In this document: in pieces, positions 22,929 through 32,480 of the stretch
Numbering within the stretch: the stretch's first letter is position 1
How the letters are laid out: each line of letters starts with the position of its first letter
From: Streptomyces tuirus
GTDB taxonomy: Bacteria; Actinomycetota; Actinomycetes; Streptomycetales; Streptomycetaceae
Length of the DNA: 64,000 bases
Assembly (NCBI RefSeq): GCF_014701095.1
Contig: NZ_AP023439.1
Span: 4,700,001 to 4,764,000, forward strand
Direction: 5' to 3'
Made by a program: the position numbers and the translations under genes
The notes under the pieces: generated by a model
The model's database searches: none
Told to the model about the DNA's origin: nothing
Seen by the model: only the letters and a program-made list of their open reading frames with translations

Positions 22929-23789
22929 TCACCAGGACACGACGACCTTGTCGCCGTTGCGGACCTGCGCGTAGAGCTCCGCGATCGCCGGCTCGTCCCG
23001 GACGTTGACGCAGCCGTGCGAGCCGCCCGCGTAGCCCCGGGCGGCGAAGTCCGCCGAGAAGTGCACGGCCTGGCCGCCGCTGAAGAACATCGCGTAGGGC
23101 ATGGGCGAGTCGTAGAGCGTCGAGACGTGGTCGCGGGACTTCCAGTAGACGGAGAAGACGCCCTCCCGGGTCGGCGTGCCCCGCGAGCCGAAGCGGACCG
23201 CCATCGTCGACAGGGTCCGGCCGTCGATCATCCAGCGCAGCGTCCTGCTGGTCTTGTCGATGCACAGCACCCGGCCGGTCCGGCAGCGCGCGTCCGGCGG
23301 GTCGGCCTGCTGGCCGCCCATCAGATAGAGGTCCCACCGGCCCGGCTCGCGCGTCATACGCACCAGCCGCTGCCAGGTGACGGCGTCGGTCTTCCCGGTG
23401 CGCGGCAGCCCGCGCTTGCCCTGGAAGCCGCTGACCGCGCGCTCCGTCTGTTCGCCGTACGTCCCGGTCGGCCCCTCGAAGAGCCAGGCGACCTGCCGCA
23501 GCCGGGCCTGGAGCTCCCGGACGTCCCGGCCGGTGTCACCGCGGGACCACAGCACACGGGGCGGGGCGGGTGCGGCACCCGGCTTGTCGTCGTCCGGTGC
23601 GGGCGCGGCGCTCGGCGCGCCGCCGCCGGCGGGCGTGCGGTCCGGGGCCGGGGTGTCGCCGGGCAGCTCGATGTGCACCGGCGAGCGGCGTTTCCCCTCG
23701 CGGTCGGGGGTCTGCACCGTGCAGCCGGTCAGCGCGGCCAGCACGGCGAGTCCCGCTACGAACGCTCTTCCCATGCCCGTGGTACGCAC
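22929..23789 (-). CDS. L,D-transpeptidase lipoprotein (YkuD) with peptidoglycan-binding domain
   Basis: A 286-residue exported lipoprotein that should form or edit 3-3 peptidoglycan crosslinks. The lipobox LAALTGC puts the lipidated Cys at 23 from GTG 23789. A Pro/Ala linker follows, then a PG_binding_1 domain (GDTGRDVRELQARLRQ, with YGEQTERAVSGFQ), then the YkuD domain. YkuD has DKTSRTLRWMIDGR, HFSADFAARGYAG and SHGCVNVRD, whose Cys is the nucleophile. The start is uncertain among GTG 23810, GTG 23789 and ATG 23774; 23789 gives a good signal sequence length. Confidence 0.88.
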   Translation of the reverse strand: MRTTGMGRAFVAGLAVLAALTGCTVQTPDREGKRRSPVHIELPGDTPAPDRTPAGGGAPSAAPAPDDDKPGAAPAPPRVLWSRGDTGRDVRELQARLRQVAWLFEGPTGTYGEQTERAVSGFQGKRGLPRTGKTDAVTWQRLVRMTREPGRWDLYLMGGQQADPPDARCRTGRVLCIDKTSRTLRWMIDGRTLSTMAVRFGSRGTPTREGVFSVYWKSRDHVSTLYDSPMPYAMFFSGGQAVHFSADFAARGYAGGSHGCVNVRDEPAIAELYAQVRNGDKVVVSW

Positions 23790-23914
23790 ACGGCCCCCCG
23801 CTCGTCTCACCGGTGTGCCCGGATGTCACCTGAGATGTTCCCCGGACGTGACCGCTCGCGAACCAGGGGGCATGGTGGTGAGCGAGGTCACTGCTCTGCG
23901 GGAGGCACACCACC

Positions 23915-25495
23915 ATGGCGCGTGAGTCGGAGTCCGGACTGCCCATCGAGCCGGTCTACGGGCCGCAGGCCCTCGAGGGCTGGGATCCGGCGGAGAAGCT
24001 GGGGGAGCCGGGGGCGTACCCGTACACCCGTGGCGTGTACCCGTCGATGTACACGGGCCGCCCCTGGACGATGCGCCAGTACGCGGGTTTCGGCACGGCG
24101 ACGGAGTCCAACGCCCGCTACCGGCAGCTGATCGCCCATGGCACGACGGGCCTGTCGGTCGCCTTCGACCTGCCCACCCAGATGGGCCACGACTCGGATG
24201 CGCCGATCGCGCACGGCGAGGTCGGCAAGGTGGGCGTGGCGATCGACTCGATCGACGACATGCGGGTGCTGTTCGACGGGATCCCGCTGGAGAAGGTCTC
24301 GACGTCGATGACGATCAACGCCCCGGCCGCCCTGTTGCTGCTGCTGTACCAGCTGGTCGCCGAGGAGCAGGGGGTCGCTGCGGACCGGCTGACCGGCACG
24401 ATCCAGAACGACGTGCTGAAGGAGTACATCGCCCGGGGCACCTACATCTTCCCGCCCAAGCCGTCGCTGCGGCTGATCGCGGACATCTTCCAGTACTGCC
24501 GGGCGGAGATGCCGAGGTGGAACACCATCTCCATCTCCGGCTACCACATGGCCGAGGCGGGGGCCTCGCCCGCGCAGGAGATCGCCTTCACCCTGGCCGA
24601 CGGCATCGAGTACGTGCGCACCGCCGTCGCCGCGGGCATGGACGTCGACGATTTCGCGCCCCGTCTGTCGTTCTTCTTCGTGGCCCGCACCACCCTGCTG
24701 GAAGAGGTCGCCAAGTTCCGTGCCGCGCGGCGGATCTGGGCGCGGGTGATGCGCGAGGAGTTCGGCGCGCGCGACCCCAGGTCGCTGATGCTGCGCTTCC
24801 ACACCCAGACCGCCGGGGTGCAGCTGACCGCCCAGCAGCCCGAGGTGAACCTGGTCCGGGTCGCCGTCCAGGGCCTGGCCGCGGTGCTGGGCGGCACACA
24901 GTCGCTGCACACCAACTCCTTCGACGAGGCCATCGCGCTGCCCACCGACAAGTCCGCCCGTCTCGCCCTGCGCACCCAGCAGGTCCTCGCCCACGAGACC
25001 GACGTGACCGCCACCGTCGACCCGTTCGCCGGGTCCTACGCCATCGAGAAGCTGACCGACGACGTCGAAGCGGCGGCCGTGGAGCTGATGGACAGGGTCG
25101 AGGAGATGGGCGGCGCGGTCGAGGCCATCGAACGCGGCTTCCAGAAGGACGAGATCGAGCGCAACGCCTACCGCATCGCCCAGGAGACCGACTCCGGCGA
25201 GCGGGTCGTGGTCGGGGTCAACCGCTTCCGGCTCGACGAGGAAGAGCCCTACGAGCCCCTGCGTGTGGACCCCGCCATCGAAGCCCGCCAGGCCGAACGC
25301 CTGGCCACCCTCCGGGCCGAACGCGACCAGCCGGCCGTCGACACGGCCCTCGCCGCGCTGGGGAAGGCCGCCCAGGGTGACGACAACGTCCTCTCCCCCA
25401 TGAAGGAAGCGCTCCGGGCCAGGGCCACCGTCGGTGAGGTCTGCAACGCGCTGCGCGAGGTGTGGGGGCCGCACGTCCCGTCCGACGCCTTCTGA
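23915..25495 (+). CDS. Methylmalonyl-CoA mutase, large (catalytic) subunit without B12 domain
   Basis: A 526-residue TIM-barrel subunit of the adenosylcobalamin-dependent acyl-CoA mutases. It ends after VGEVCNALREVWGPHVPSDAF and lacks the C-terminal DxHxxG cobalamin-binding domain, so it needs a separate small subunit encoded elsewhere. Substrate-determining residues are of the methylmalonyl type: Tyr56 in RQYAGF and Arg174 in QNDVLKEYIAR (isobutyryl-CoA mutase has Phe and Gln there). His211 in ISGYHMAEAGA is present. It probably feeds succinyl-CoA/methylmalonyl-CoA exchange. Neither neighbour is related. Confidence 0.85.
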   Translation: MARESESGLPIEPVYGPQALEGWDPAEKLGEPGAYPYTRGVYPSMYTGRPWTMRQYAGFGTATESNARYRQLIAHGTTGLSVAFDLPTQMGHDSDAPIAHGEVGKVGVAIDSIDDMRVLFDGIPLEKVSTSMTINAPAALLLLLYQLVAEEQGVAADRLTGTIQNDVLKEYIARGTYIFPPKPSLRLIADIFQYCRAEMPRWNTISISGYHMAEAGASPAQEIAFTLADGIEYVRTAVAAGMDVDDFAPRLSFFFVARTTLLEEVAKFRAARRIWARVMREEFGARDPRSLMLRFHTQTAGVQLTAQQPEVNLVRVAVQGLAAVLGGTQSLHTNSFDEAIALPTDKSARLALRTQQVLAHETDVTATVDPFAGSYAIEKLTDDVEAAAVELMDRVEEMGGAVEAIERGFQKDEIERNAYRIAQETDSGERVVVGVNRFRLDEEEPYEPLRVDPAIEARQAERLATLRAERDQPAVDTALAALGKAAQGDDNVLSPMKEALRARATVGEVCNALREVWGPHVPSDAF

Positions 25496-25543
25496 GCGAC
25501 GGCCGGGGTGGGGATGTCGGACCTGCGTGCGACACTCAGTCCC

Positions 25544-26191
25544 ATGTTCGGTGTCATCGATCTGCCCACCTATCTGGCGGGCCTCGTCCTGATCATTCTG
25601 CTGCCCGGCCCCAACTCGCTGTACGTGCTGTCCGTGGCGGCCCGCCGCGGTGTGCGCGCCGGGTACACCGCGTCCGCCGGAGTCTGGTGCGGGGACGCGG
25701 TGTTGATGACGCTGTCCGCGGCCGGGGTCGCCTCGCTGCTCCAGGCGAACGCCGTGCTGTTCGCCGTCGTCAAGTACGCGGGGGCCGGATATCTGACCTG
25801 GCTGGCCATCGGCATGCTGCGGGCCGCGTGGGGCATGTGGCGCACCCGCGGGGAGCGGACCGCCGGGGGTGAGGCGCCCGCGCCCGCCGAGGAGCGGCCC
25901 TTCCGCCGTGCCTTCGTCGTCAGCCTGTTCAACCCCAAGGCGATCCTCTTCTTCGTCGCCTTCTTCGTGCAGTTCGTGGATCCGCACTACGCATATCCGG
26001 CCCTGTCCTTCGTCGTGCTCGGCGCCCTCGCCCAGTTCGCCAGCGTGCTCTACCTCAGCGCGCTGATATTCGGCGGCACCAGGCTGGCCGCGGCCTTCCG
26101 CCGCCGCCGGCGGCTGTCGGCCGGGGCGACCTCGGCGGCGGGCGCGCTGTTCCTGGGGTTCGCGGTGAAGCTGTCGCTGGCGAGTTCTTAG
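25544..26191 (+). CDS. LysE-family amino-acid exporter (LeuE-like)
   Basis: A 215-residue membrane protein of the LysE/RhtB family with about six helices. The family signature near the N-terminus is LVLIILLPGPNSLYVLSVAARRG, and the second half has FNPKAILFFVAFFVQFVDP. The ATG at 25544 gives the usual family start MFGVIDLPTYLAG; an upstream GTG at 25508 would add 12 residues. Neither has a strong binding site. Substrate is likely leucine or a related amino acid, judged only by family resemblance. Confidence 0.85.
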   Translation: MFGVIDLPTYLAGLVLIILLPGPNSLYVLSVAARRGVRAGYTASAGVWCGDAVLMTLSAAGVASLLQANAVLFAVVKYAGAGYLTWLAIGMLRAAWGMWRTRGERTAGGEAPAPAEERPFRRAFVVSLFNPKAILFFVAFFVQFVDPHYAYPALSFVVLGALAQFASVLYLSALIFGGTRLAAAFRRRRRLSAGATSAAGALFLGFAVKLSLASS

Positions 26192-26245
26192 CCGGCGGCG
26201 CCGGTCCCGGCCGAAGCGGGCCAGGTCGTGCCGGCCGCGGAAGGC

Positions 26246-27166
26246 TCAGGGCCGTTTCGCGCGGGCCCGTCGTACGGCCCGGGTGACCACGGGCGGCAGC
26301 AGGTCTTTGGCGAGCCGCCGGGCCCGGGACGGGGCGGGACGGGCCGGGCGCGCCGCCCGCGTCTCGGTGACCGTGGGGGCGGCCGCCGGTGCGGGCGCCG
26401 GCTCCTCGTAGTGCCGTGAGGGCGGGAAGGCCGGCGGCTTCATGCCCCGGGAGCGGGTCCGGATCAGCCGGTGTCCGGCCGCCTCCTGCACGCTCAGCCC
26501 GACGTCCGAGCGCTGCCCCAGCATCTCCAGCAGTTCCTCCTGGAGCGGCTCGGGGTCGCCCCAGGTGGCGTACATCTTCTGCGTGCTGAGGCAGACCGGG
26601 CGCAGACCGCGGTTGAGGACGGCCTCCCAGGCGGCGACCGAGACACCCGGGGTGTGCTCGGAGCGGAAGTCGTCGAGGACCACGACCCCCTCGGGCAGCA
26701 GGATGTCGTGGGCCGCGCCGATGTCGCCGTACACGTGCTCGTACAGGTGCGAGGCGTCGATGTGGATGAAGCGGCAGCTGTCCGGGGCCACCTTCTCGTC
26801 CACCAGGGAGCTGGGGCCGGTGATCACCGTCGGCAGGGTGTCGTGGAAGGAGAGGTAGTTCCGCTCGAAGGCCTGCTGGGTGAGCGAGGCGTACGACTTC
26901 GACGACTCCGCCTTGTTGGCCTCGTCCGGGGCGTCGCCCTCGAAGAGGTCGCAGACGGTGAACCGTTCGCCGTCCTGGAGGTGGTGACCGAGGAGGATCG
27001 CGCTCTTGCCCATGTAGACGCCGAGTTCGAGCAGGTCACCCCTTATGCCGGCCTTCTGCTGCTGCTCGAGGAACCAGGTGAACAGCATCTGGTCCAGCGG
27101 CGGGAACCAGCCGGGGACGTCGGCGAGTTCGCCGGGGTGCTTGTCGGTTGCCTGTGCGTTGGTCAT
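26246..27166 (-). CDS. Class I SAM-dependent methyltransferase (Methyltransf_24/TylF-like)
   Basis: A 306-residue protein. The methyltransferase core has GDLLELGVYMGKSAILLGHH (SAM-binding loop), FIHIDASHLYEHVYGDI and GVVVLDDFRSEHTPGVS, the acidic, metal-binding pattern of sugar O-methyltransferases of this type. The C-terminal 80 residues are Pro/Ala/Arg-rich and end in a basic, possibly membrane-associating tail. The ATG follows GAGAAGG. It sits at the edge of the nonulosonic-acid glycan locus with an O-acyltransferase upstream, so polymer methylation is a reasonable inference. Confidence 0.78.
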   Translation of the reverse strand: MTNAQATDKHPGELADVPGWFPPLDQMLFTWFLEQQQKAGIRGDLLELGVYMGKSAILLGHHLQDGERFTVCDLFEGDAPDEANKAESSKSYASLTQQAFERNYLSFHDTLPTVITGPSSLVDEKVAPDSCRFIHIDASHLYEHVYGDIGAAHDILLPEGVVVLDDFRSEHTPGVSVAAWEAVLNRGLRPVCLSTQKMYATWGDPEPLQEELLEMLGQRSDVGLSVQEAAGHRLIRTRSRGMKPPAFPPSRHYEEPAPAPAAAPTVTETRAARPARPAPSRARRLAKDLLPPVVTRAVRRARAKRP

Positions 27167-27230
27167 GAGACGAGCCTTCTCTCTGAGCCTTGCCCGAACC
27201 GACGGCCGGTTGAACGTCCCGTGAACAGGG

Positions 27231-28385
27231 TCAGCGGGTCTTCGCCAGCGCCGTCCGCAGCCGGGGCGTCAGCGACTTCTCCACATATTTGTGCAGCAAC
27301 CACGCCAGCAGGAGCATTGACGCCACCGTGAGCGCGAACGTCACCCCCGAGGGCAGCCCCACAGAGCGGTGCAGGGCATGGATCACCACCCAGCCGAGAT
27401 GCTCGTGGACCAGGTAGAACGGGTACGTCAGCGCGCCCGCGACGGTCAGCCACCGCCAGTTCACCCGGCCCAGCAGACCCAGCGCGATCGCGGCGACCGC
27501 CACGAAACCGAACGTGACGACGGCGATGATCCCGAACGAGGAGCGGTAGGAGAAGGCCTCCGGGTCCGGGGCGTGCCACAGCCCCCGCACCGCGTAGTGC
27601 TGGCCGATCAGCCAGCTGACGGCCACGATGCCCCACCCGTGGACGTCCCGCCGGTCGCGGTGCACGAGGTAGAGGCCGACACCGCCGATGAAGAAGGGCG
27701 CGTACTCGGGCATCAGGACGATGTCGAGCAGCGGCATGTTCGCGTTCTCCGCGATCACCGCGGCCAGCATCCAGCCCGCGCAGAACATGATCACCCGGCG
27801 GCGGTTCGCCCCGGGCAGCACGACGCACAGGGCGAACAGGGCGTAGAAGCGGACCTCCGCCCACAGGGTCCAGCACACCCCGAGCACCCGGTCGACGCCC
27901 AGGGGCATCTGGAGCATCGTCAGGTTCACCAGGGCGTCGCTCGGCGACACGGCCTGGTAGGCGACCACCGGCAGCGCGAAGACGGCGGTCACCAGCAGGA
28001 CGGCCGCCCAGTAGGCGGGCAGCAGCCGGGACGCGCGGGAGGCGAAGAACGACGTCAGAGGACGGCCCCAGCCGCTCATGCAGATCACGAAACCGCTGAT
28101 CACGAAGAAGACCTGGACGCCGAGGCAGCCGTAGGCGAACAGCGGGTGCAGGGTGGGGAACTGCTCCTGAGGTGAGGTGCCCCAGGCCTGGGAGACCTCA
28201 CCGCCGCGTCCGCCGTAGTGGTACAGCGCCACCATCAGCGCGGCCACCAGCCGCAGTCCGTCGAGGGCGCGCAGCCGCCCGCCGGAGTCCTTCGCGCGCC
28301 GTGGGACGGTCGTGGCCCCCGGTGGTTCGACCAGCACGGCGACGCCGGGCCGGGGCTTGCGGGTGCTGACGACCGTCTCGGTCAC
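27231..28385 (-). CDS. Acyltransferase_3 (OafA/YrhL-like) membrane O-acyltransferase
   Basis: A 384-residue integral membrane acyltransferase with about ten helices. Family markers are RLRALDGLRLVAALMVALYHYG (proton-abstracting His), GVQVFFVISGFVICMSGW and FFASRASRLLPAYW. It is expected to transfer acetyl or another acyl group to an extracellular sugar. GTG 28385 follows AGAGG. It lies between the methyltransferase and the polysialyltransferase-family gene, on the same strand as both, so it may decorate the same polymer. Confidence 0.85.
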   Translation of the reverse strand: MTETVVSTRKPRPGVAVLVEPPGATTVPRRAKDSGGRLRALDGLRLVAALMVALYHYGGRGGEVSQAWGTSPQEQFPTLHPLFAYGCLGVQVFFVISGFVICMSGWGRPLTSFFASRASRLLPAYWAAVLLVTAVFALPVVAYQAVSPSDALVNLTMLQMPLGVDRVLGVCWTLWAEVRFYALFALCVVLPGANRRRVIMFCAGWMLAAVIAENANMPLLDIVLMPEYAPFFIGGVGLYLVHRDRRDVHGWGIVAVSWLIGQHYAVRGLWHAPDPEAFSYRSSFGIIAVVTFGFVAVAAIALGLLGRVNWRWLTVAGALTYPFYLVHEHLGWVVIHALHRSVGLPSGVTFALTVASMLLLAWLLHKYVEKSLTPRLRTALAKTR

Positions 28386-28558
28386 GCTGGAAACCTCTGT
28401 GTGGCTCGTATGTCCCTTGCCTGACCCGCCTGTGGGCGGGCGCCTGTCACCCTAGGACGGCAGTTGACGGAAATGCGTTCGACGGCGACAGGCTTCGCCT
28501 GGCTGTCCCCATGGGTTCATCTGGATGTCGCCGGGGGCGGCGGACGGGCCGGACCGGC

Positions 28559-29890
28559 TCAGCGGCGGACCGCCTTGCGCAGGGCCCGGGCCCGCCTGAC
28601 CACCCGGCGTGCCGTGGAGTTGCGCGGCAGGAACGCCAGCCGCTGCGGAATGCCCCCGGGCAGTCCGAGCGCGGTGAGGCGGCGCTTCTTGAAGTAGCGC
28701 CGGGTGCGCTGGCCGAGGTGCCGGGCGAGGAACCGCTCGGCCTGCGGGCGCAGCTCCGGGTAGATCTGCGGCTGCATGGTGAACCCGAGGGCCGTGAGGA
28801 GGCCGGACAGCAGCTCGGCCGGCAGGACGTCGCCGTCCGTTGCGCTCTCCAGGCCGGGCAGCAGCGCGTCCGCCAGCGTGGCCGGGACCCGGTTGCTGTT
28901 CTGGTACGGCGTCAGCCGCTCCAGCAGCAGCTCGGTGCCGATGCGGGCGACCGGCAGGTCGTAGAACGCCGACGCGGTGAACAGGGCGGTCGAGAAGCAG
29001 CCGACGACCAGGGCGGGCCGGGCGCGGTCGAACAGCACCTCGGCGAGCACGGGCGTGTCCAGCACGGTGAGGTCCACGCCGAGCTTGTCGGCCTCGGTCT
29101 CCAGGGCGCGGCTGTAGCGGGCCGGTGCGGTCGGGTGGGGCTTGAAGACGACCGTGCGGTGGCCGCGGGCGACGGCGCCCCGCATCATCCGCACGTGCAG
29201 GTCCTCCTCCTCCTCGGGGGAGAGGATGTTCAGCGCGGAGAGGTACTGGCCGAGCAGCAGCGCCGAGTCGCCGGGCACGTCCGGCAGGTCGGGCACGGTC
29301 TCGGTGACCTCGCCGAGCACCTTCAGAAACGCGGGCGTCGGCACCAGGTGCGCCGGCACGCCGAACTCGGTGAGCAGCATCGGCGTGAGCCCCGGCACCA
29401 GATCGAGGTGCAGCAGCCGCCGCACGCGCGTGCCGACCAGCGGGTCGAGCTTGTTGCGGGTGGGGCCGTAGCTCATCAGCCCGTCGGCGTACACGTCGAC
29501 GGGGGCGTCGGTGAACAGCTGGGCCACCGTCAGCGCGGGCGCCACCTGGATGGACTCCAGCACCAGGCTCACCCGGTCGTCGCCGAGGTTCCACAGCATC
29601 CGCAGATAGCGCTCGAAGAGCGGGACGTCGTCGGCGCGCGGCGTCCACGCCCCGGGGTGGAAGGGGCGGATCGCCTCGTTCCAGGACAGCACCTCGTCGA
29701 AGTGCTCGCGCAGCGGCGCGAAACCCGGCATCTCGTCGAGGGCCGGGGTGGTCTCCGGCGTCGCGGAGTTGTTGAACACCAGCAGGATCCGGCGGTCCGG
29801 CTCGTCGAAGAGGCCGGAGTCGATCGCGGCGGCCAGGGTGGCGACGCCGTAGAGCGTCGAGGCGCAGAAGATCTGAGTGGTCCCGGGCAT
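28559..29890 (-). CDS. Alpha-2,8-polysialyltransferase-family glycosyltransferase
   Basis: A 443-residue protein of the bacterial polysialyltransferase (POLYST) family, which polymerises sialic acid or related nonulosonates from CMP donors. The expected motifs are present: an acidic-Gly element (VYADGLMSYGPTRNK), the HP motif (TVVFKPHPTAPARYS) and the Ser/Thr pair (VVGCFSTALFTASAF). A basic C-terminus may hold it at the membrane. Its ATG overlaps the GT2 stop (TGATG at 29888-29892). With a nonulosonate synthase and CMP-transferase nearby, it is the probable polymerase of the wall polymer. Confidence 0.78.
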   Translation of the reverse strand: MPGTTQIFCASTLYGVATLAAAIDSGLFDEPDRRILLVFNNSATPETTPALDEMPGFAPLREHFDEVLSWNEAIRPFHPGAWTPRADDVPLFERYLRMLWNLGDDRVSLVLESIQVAPALTVAQLFTDAPVDVYADGLMSYGPTRNKLDPLVGTRVRRLLHLDLVPGLTPMLLTEFGVPAHLVPTPAFLKVLGEVTETVPDLPDVPGDSALLLGQYLSALNILSPEEEEDLHVRMMRGAVARGHRTVVFKPHPTAPARYSRALETEADKLGVDLTVLDTPVLAEVLFDRARPALVVGCFSTALFTASAFYDLPVARIGTELLLERLTPYQNSNRVPATLADALLPGLESATDGDVLPAELLSGLLTALGFTMQPQIYPELRPQAERFLARHLGQRTRRYFKKRRLTALGLPGGIPQRLAFLPRNSTARRVVRRARALRKAVRR

Positions 29891-30876
29891 CAGGCGGCCG
29901 CTCCCGTCGTGGTGACCCGGCGCCGCAGCCGCCGCAGCTTGGACGATCGGTCCATGTCCATGGCCTCCAGTGCGTCACCGAGCGCGTCCTGCGGCATGCG
30001 CTTGATGGCCGCCGCGCTCATCGACCGCAGCTGCCTGGCCACGGCCGGTTCGAACCTGTCTTCGTTGGAGAGGTGGTGGGCGATGATCGCGCAGTAGGTC
30101 CGCACCGCCTTCGGCAGCAGCCGGTCGGCGTCGCGGTCCGCGGCCGTCTCCTCGATCACCTGGTCGAAGGCCCGGATGAAGTCGAGCTGGCGGACGTCGC
30201 CGATCTGCGTCAGGGACGAGGCCACCCCGCGCCGGTAGAACACGCCCAGCAGGCTCACCACGGCGAACGACTCCGCCTCGCGGTGCAGCTTCCAGATCCA
30301 CGGCCGGTCCTCGGCCGTGCGCAGCCCGTCGGTGAAGTGCAGCAGGCCCCGGTCGACCAGGCGGCGGTGGTAGGCGCCGGCCCAGGCGTAGGCGTAGTCC
30401 ACCGAGGTCGAGCGGTGGGCGGGCAGGATCGCCTCGCGCGGGCTGAACACCTCCCAGCGCCGGCCGATCGGCACCCTGCTCACGGAACGGGCCCGGGCGG
30501 TGGCCTGCACATGGTCGGTGCGTACGAAGTCGCACCCCAGGTCGTCCATCGCGGACACCAGTTCGGCGAAGTAGCCGGGGGCCAGCCAGTCGTCGCCGTC
30601 CAGGAACGTCAGGTACTCGCCCTGCGCCGCGTCCAGGCCGGTGTTGCGGGCGGTGGCGAGCCCACCGTTCTTCTCGTGGCGGATGTACCGCACCTGGGCG
30701 ACATCCGAAAGGTCCTCGGCCGCTCGTTCGAGAATGGCCGGGGTTTCGTCCTTCGAATGGTCGTCGACCAGGATGAACTCGAAATCGCGGTCGGTGTTCA
30801 AGCGAAGGCTTCTGAGGGTGTCCGGGGCATATTGCTGCACGTTGTAGAACGGCACGATCACGGAAAGCTTAGGCAC
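29890..30876 (-). CDS. Family 2 glycosyltransferase
   Basis: A 328-residue GT-A enzyme: PKLSVIVPFYNVQQYAPDTL at the N-terminus, ILVDDHSKDET, NGGLATARNTGLDAAQGEYL and the metal-binding FLDGDDWLAP. An ED-type acceptor motif, RTAEDRPWIWKL, follows near residue 190. GTG 30876 is the start chosen because it precedes the fold directly; no clear binding site is visible. It is coupled to the polysialyltransferase-like gene and could prime or add a second sugar to the polymer. Confidence 0.85.
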   Translation of the reverse strand: MPKLSVIVPFYNVQQYAPDTLRSLRLNTDRDFEFILVDDHSKDETPAILERAAEDLSDVAQVRYIRHEKNGGLATARNTGLDAAQGEYLTFLDGDDWLAPGYFAELVSAMDDLGCDFVRTDHVQATARARSVSRVPIGRRWEVFSPREAILPAHRSTSVDYAYAWAGAYHRRLVDRGLLHFTDGLRTAEDRPWIWKLHREAESFAVVSLLGVFYRRGVASSLTQIGDVRQLDFIRAFDQVIEETAADRDADRLLPKAVRTYCAIIAHHLSNEDRFEPAVARQLRSMSAAAIKRMPQDALGDALEAMDMDRSSKLRRLRRRVTTTGAAA

Positions 30877-31074
30877 CCGCAAAACGTTAGGAGGCCGCCC
30901 GGCAGCGGAACTTTCCGATGGAGGTACACCGGGTGAACTCAATGTGTCAGAACGGTGCACCACGTGTACTTCCGGCCCTCCAGCAGGCCAGTTCGGCTCT
31001 CGGTGGGCTGTTGTTAACTTTTCGTTGAGTCGCGGTTCCGCCATACCTCGGATTTGCTTCCTAGCGTCTTCGAC

Positions 31075-32445
31075 GTGCCAGCAAGTACACCGAAGCGCCC
31101 GCGAATCGCGGTCCTCGCGGACAGCGACACCCGATGGAAATGGGGTGCGCTGACAGCGGACCGGATCGCCCCGGGACCGTCCATGGAAGCCGCACCGCGC
31201 GAGGGCGCGCAAATCGGCCCCCTCCTCGACGGATTCCTGCTGCGCGGCCGGGCCACGCCCACCCCGCGCCAGCTTCAGGAAGTGGGCGTGCGCGCCGACT
31301 CGCTGCGGGAGGTCACCGCCGCCGAGTTCCTGCGCGCCATGGCCGAGGAGACCTACGACGTCCTCGTCCTGTCCCTCGTCGGCGGCGCCGTGCAGGCGAT
31401 GCTGCACGGTCTGGCACGCGTCTGGGAGCACCGCACCTCGCGGCCCGTCGTCGTCACCGGCTACGTCGGTGTCGTCTACGAGAAGCTCGCCGACGGCCTG
31501 CTGCTGCGGCACGGCGCGGACCTGGTCCTCGCCAACTCCCGCCAGGACGCGGACCGCTTCCGGGCCGTCTACGAAGGGGTCGGCGCCGACGCCTCCGCGG
31601 TGACCGAGGTGGCCCTGCCGTTCCTCGGCGGAGCGCCGTACGAAGGTGAACACGACCCGTCTGCGAAGCAAGGGCGCAGGCCCTACACGGTGGTGTTCGC
31701 CGCCCAGCCCTCCGTCCCGGACAGCCGCAAGGACCGTACGTACCTGCTGAACCGGCTCGTGCGGCACGCCCGCCGGCACCCCGAGCGCGAGGTGCTGCTG
31801 AAGCTGCGCTCCAAGCCCGGCGAACACACCACCCACATCGAGGAGCTGCCCTACCAGAAGCTGGTGCAGCGCCTCGATCCGCCCGCCAACTTCCGCCTGG
31901 TCTACGGCAACATGGGCGAGGTCCTGGACCGGACCGACCTGCTCGTCACGGTCAGCTCCACGGCCGCCCTGGAGTCGCTGCACCGCCGGATCCCGACCGT
32001 CGTGCTGAGCGACCTCGGCATCCGCGAGTCCCTCGGCAACCACCACTTCGTGGGCTCCGGCTGCCTCGCCTCCTGGGACCAGCTCGACGCCGGGCACCGG
32101 CCCACACCCGACGAGGAGTGGGTCTCCCGGCAGGGCGTCGCGGCGGACGGCAGCTACGACTCCGCCTTCGACGCGGCGCGTAAGCGCATCGCCGAGCTGC
32201 TCGGCCGGCCCGGCGGCCTGCCCCCGCTGACCCCGTACTACACCCCCGTCACCGCGCCCGGCTATCTGCCCGGGATCCTCGCCCGCCACCACCTCGGCCC
32301 GGACGGCACCCCGCTGCCCGGCGCCCCCGCTGCCGACAAGGAGCCCGGACCGGTCCGGCAGATCGTGCGCCGGGCGGCGCGCGGCGCCTACCGGCACGGC
32401 GTCCAGCGCGTGGCGCCCGTCATCCGGCGGATGGGCGAGCTGTGA
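31075..32445 (+). CDS. DUF6716-like putative glycosyltransferase
   Basis: A 456-residue soluble protein with a two-domain GT-B appearance. The first half includes VLVLSLVGGAVQAMLHGL, RPVVVTGYVGVVYEKLADG and ADLVLANSRQDADRF; the second includes LLVTVSSTAALESLHRRIPTV split by the usual donor-binding helix and ends in a basic stretch. From memory such DUF6716 proteins accompany CMP-nonulosonate genes in actinobacteria. GTG 31075 is the start, with no binding site. It is divergent from the GT2/polysialyltransferase operon and 35 bases before the CMP-transferase gene. Confidence 0.65.
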   Translation: MPASTPKRPRIAVLADSDTRWKWGALTADRIAPGPSMEAAPREGAQIGPLLDGFLLRGRATPTPRQLQEVGVRADSLREVTAAEFLRAMAEETYDVLVLSLVGGAVQAMLHGLARVWEHRTSRPVVVTGYVGVVYEKLADGLLLRHGADLVLANSRQDADRFRAVYEGVGADASAVTEVALPFLGGAPYEGEHDPSAKQGRRPYTVVFAAQPSVPDSRKDRTYLLNRLVRHARRHPEREVLLKLRSKPGEHTTHIEELPYQKLVQRLDPPANFRLVYGNMGEVLDRTDLLVTVSSTAALESLHRRIPTVVLSDLGIRESLGNHHFVGSGCLASWDQLDAGHRPTPDEEWVSRQGVAADGSYDSAFDAARKRIAELLGRPGGLPPLTPYYTPVTAPGYLPGILARHHLGPDGTPLPGAPAADKEPGPVRQIVRRAARGAYRHGVQRVAPVIRRMGEL

Positions 32446-32480
32446 GCCGCCCCGAGCCCCCTGCCCAAGGAGTAGACATC

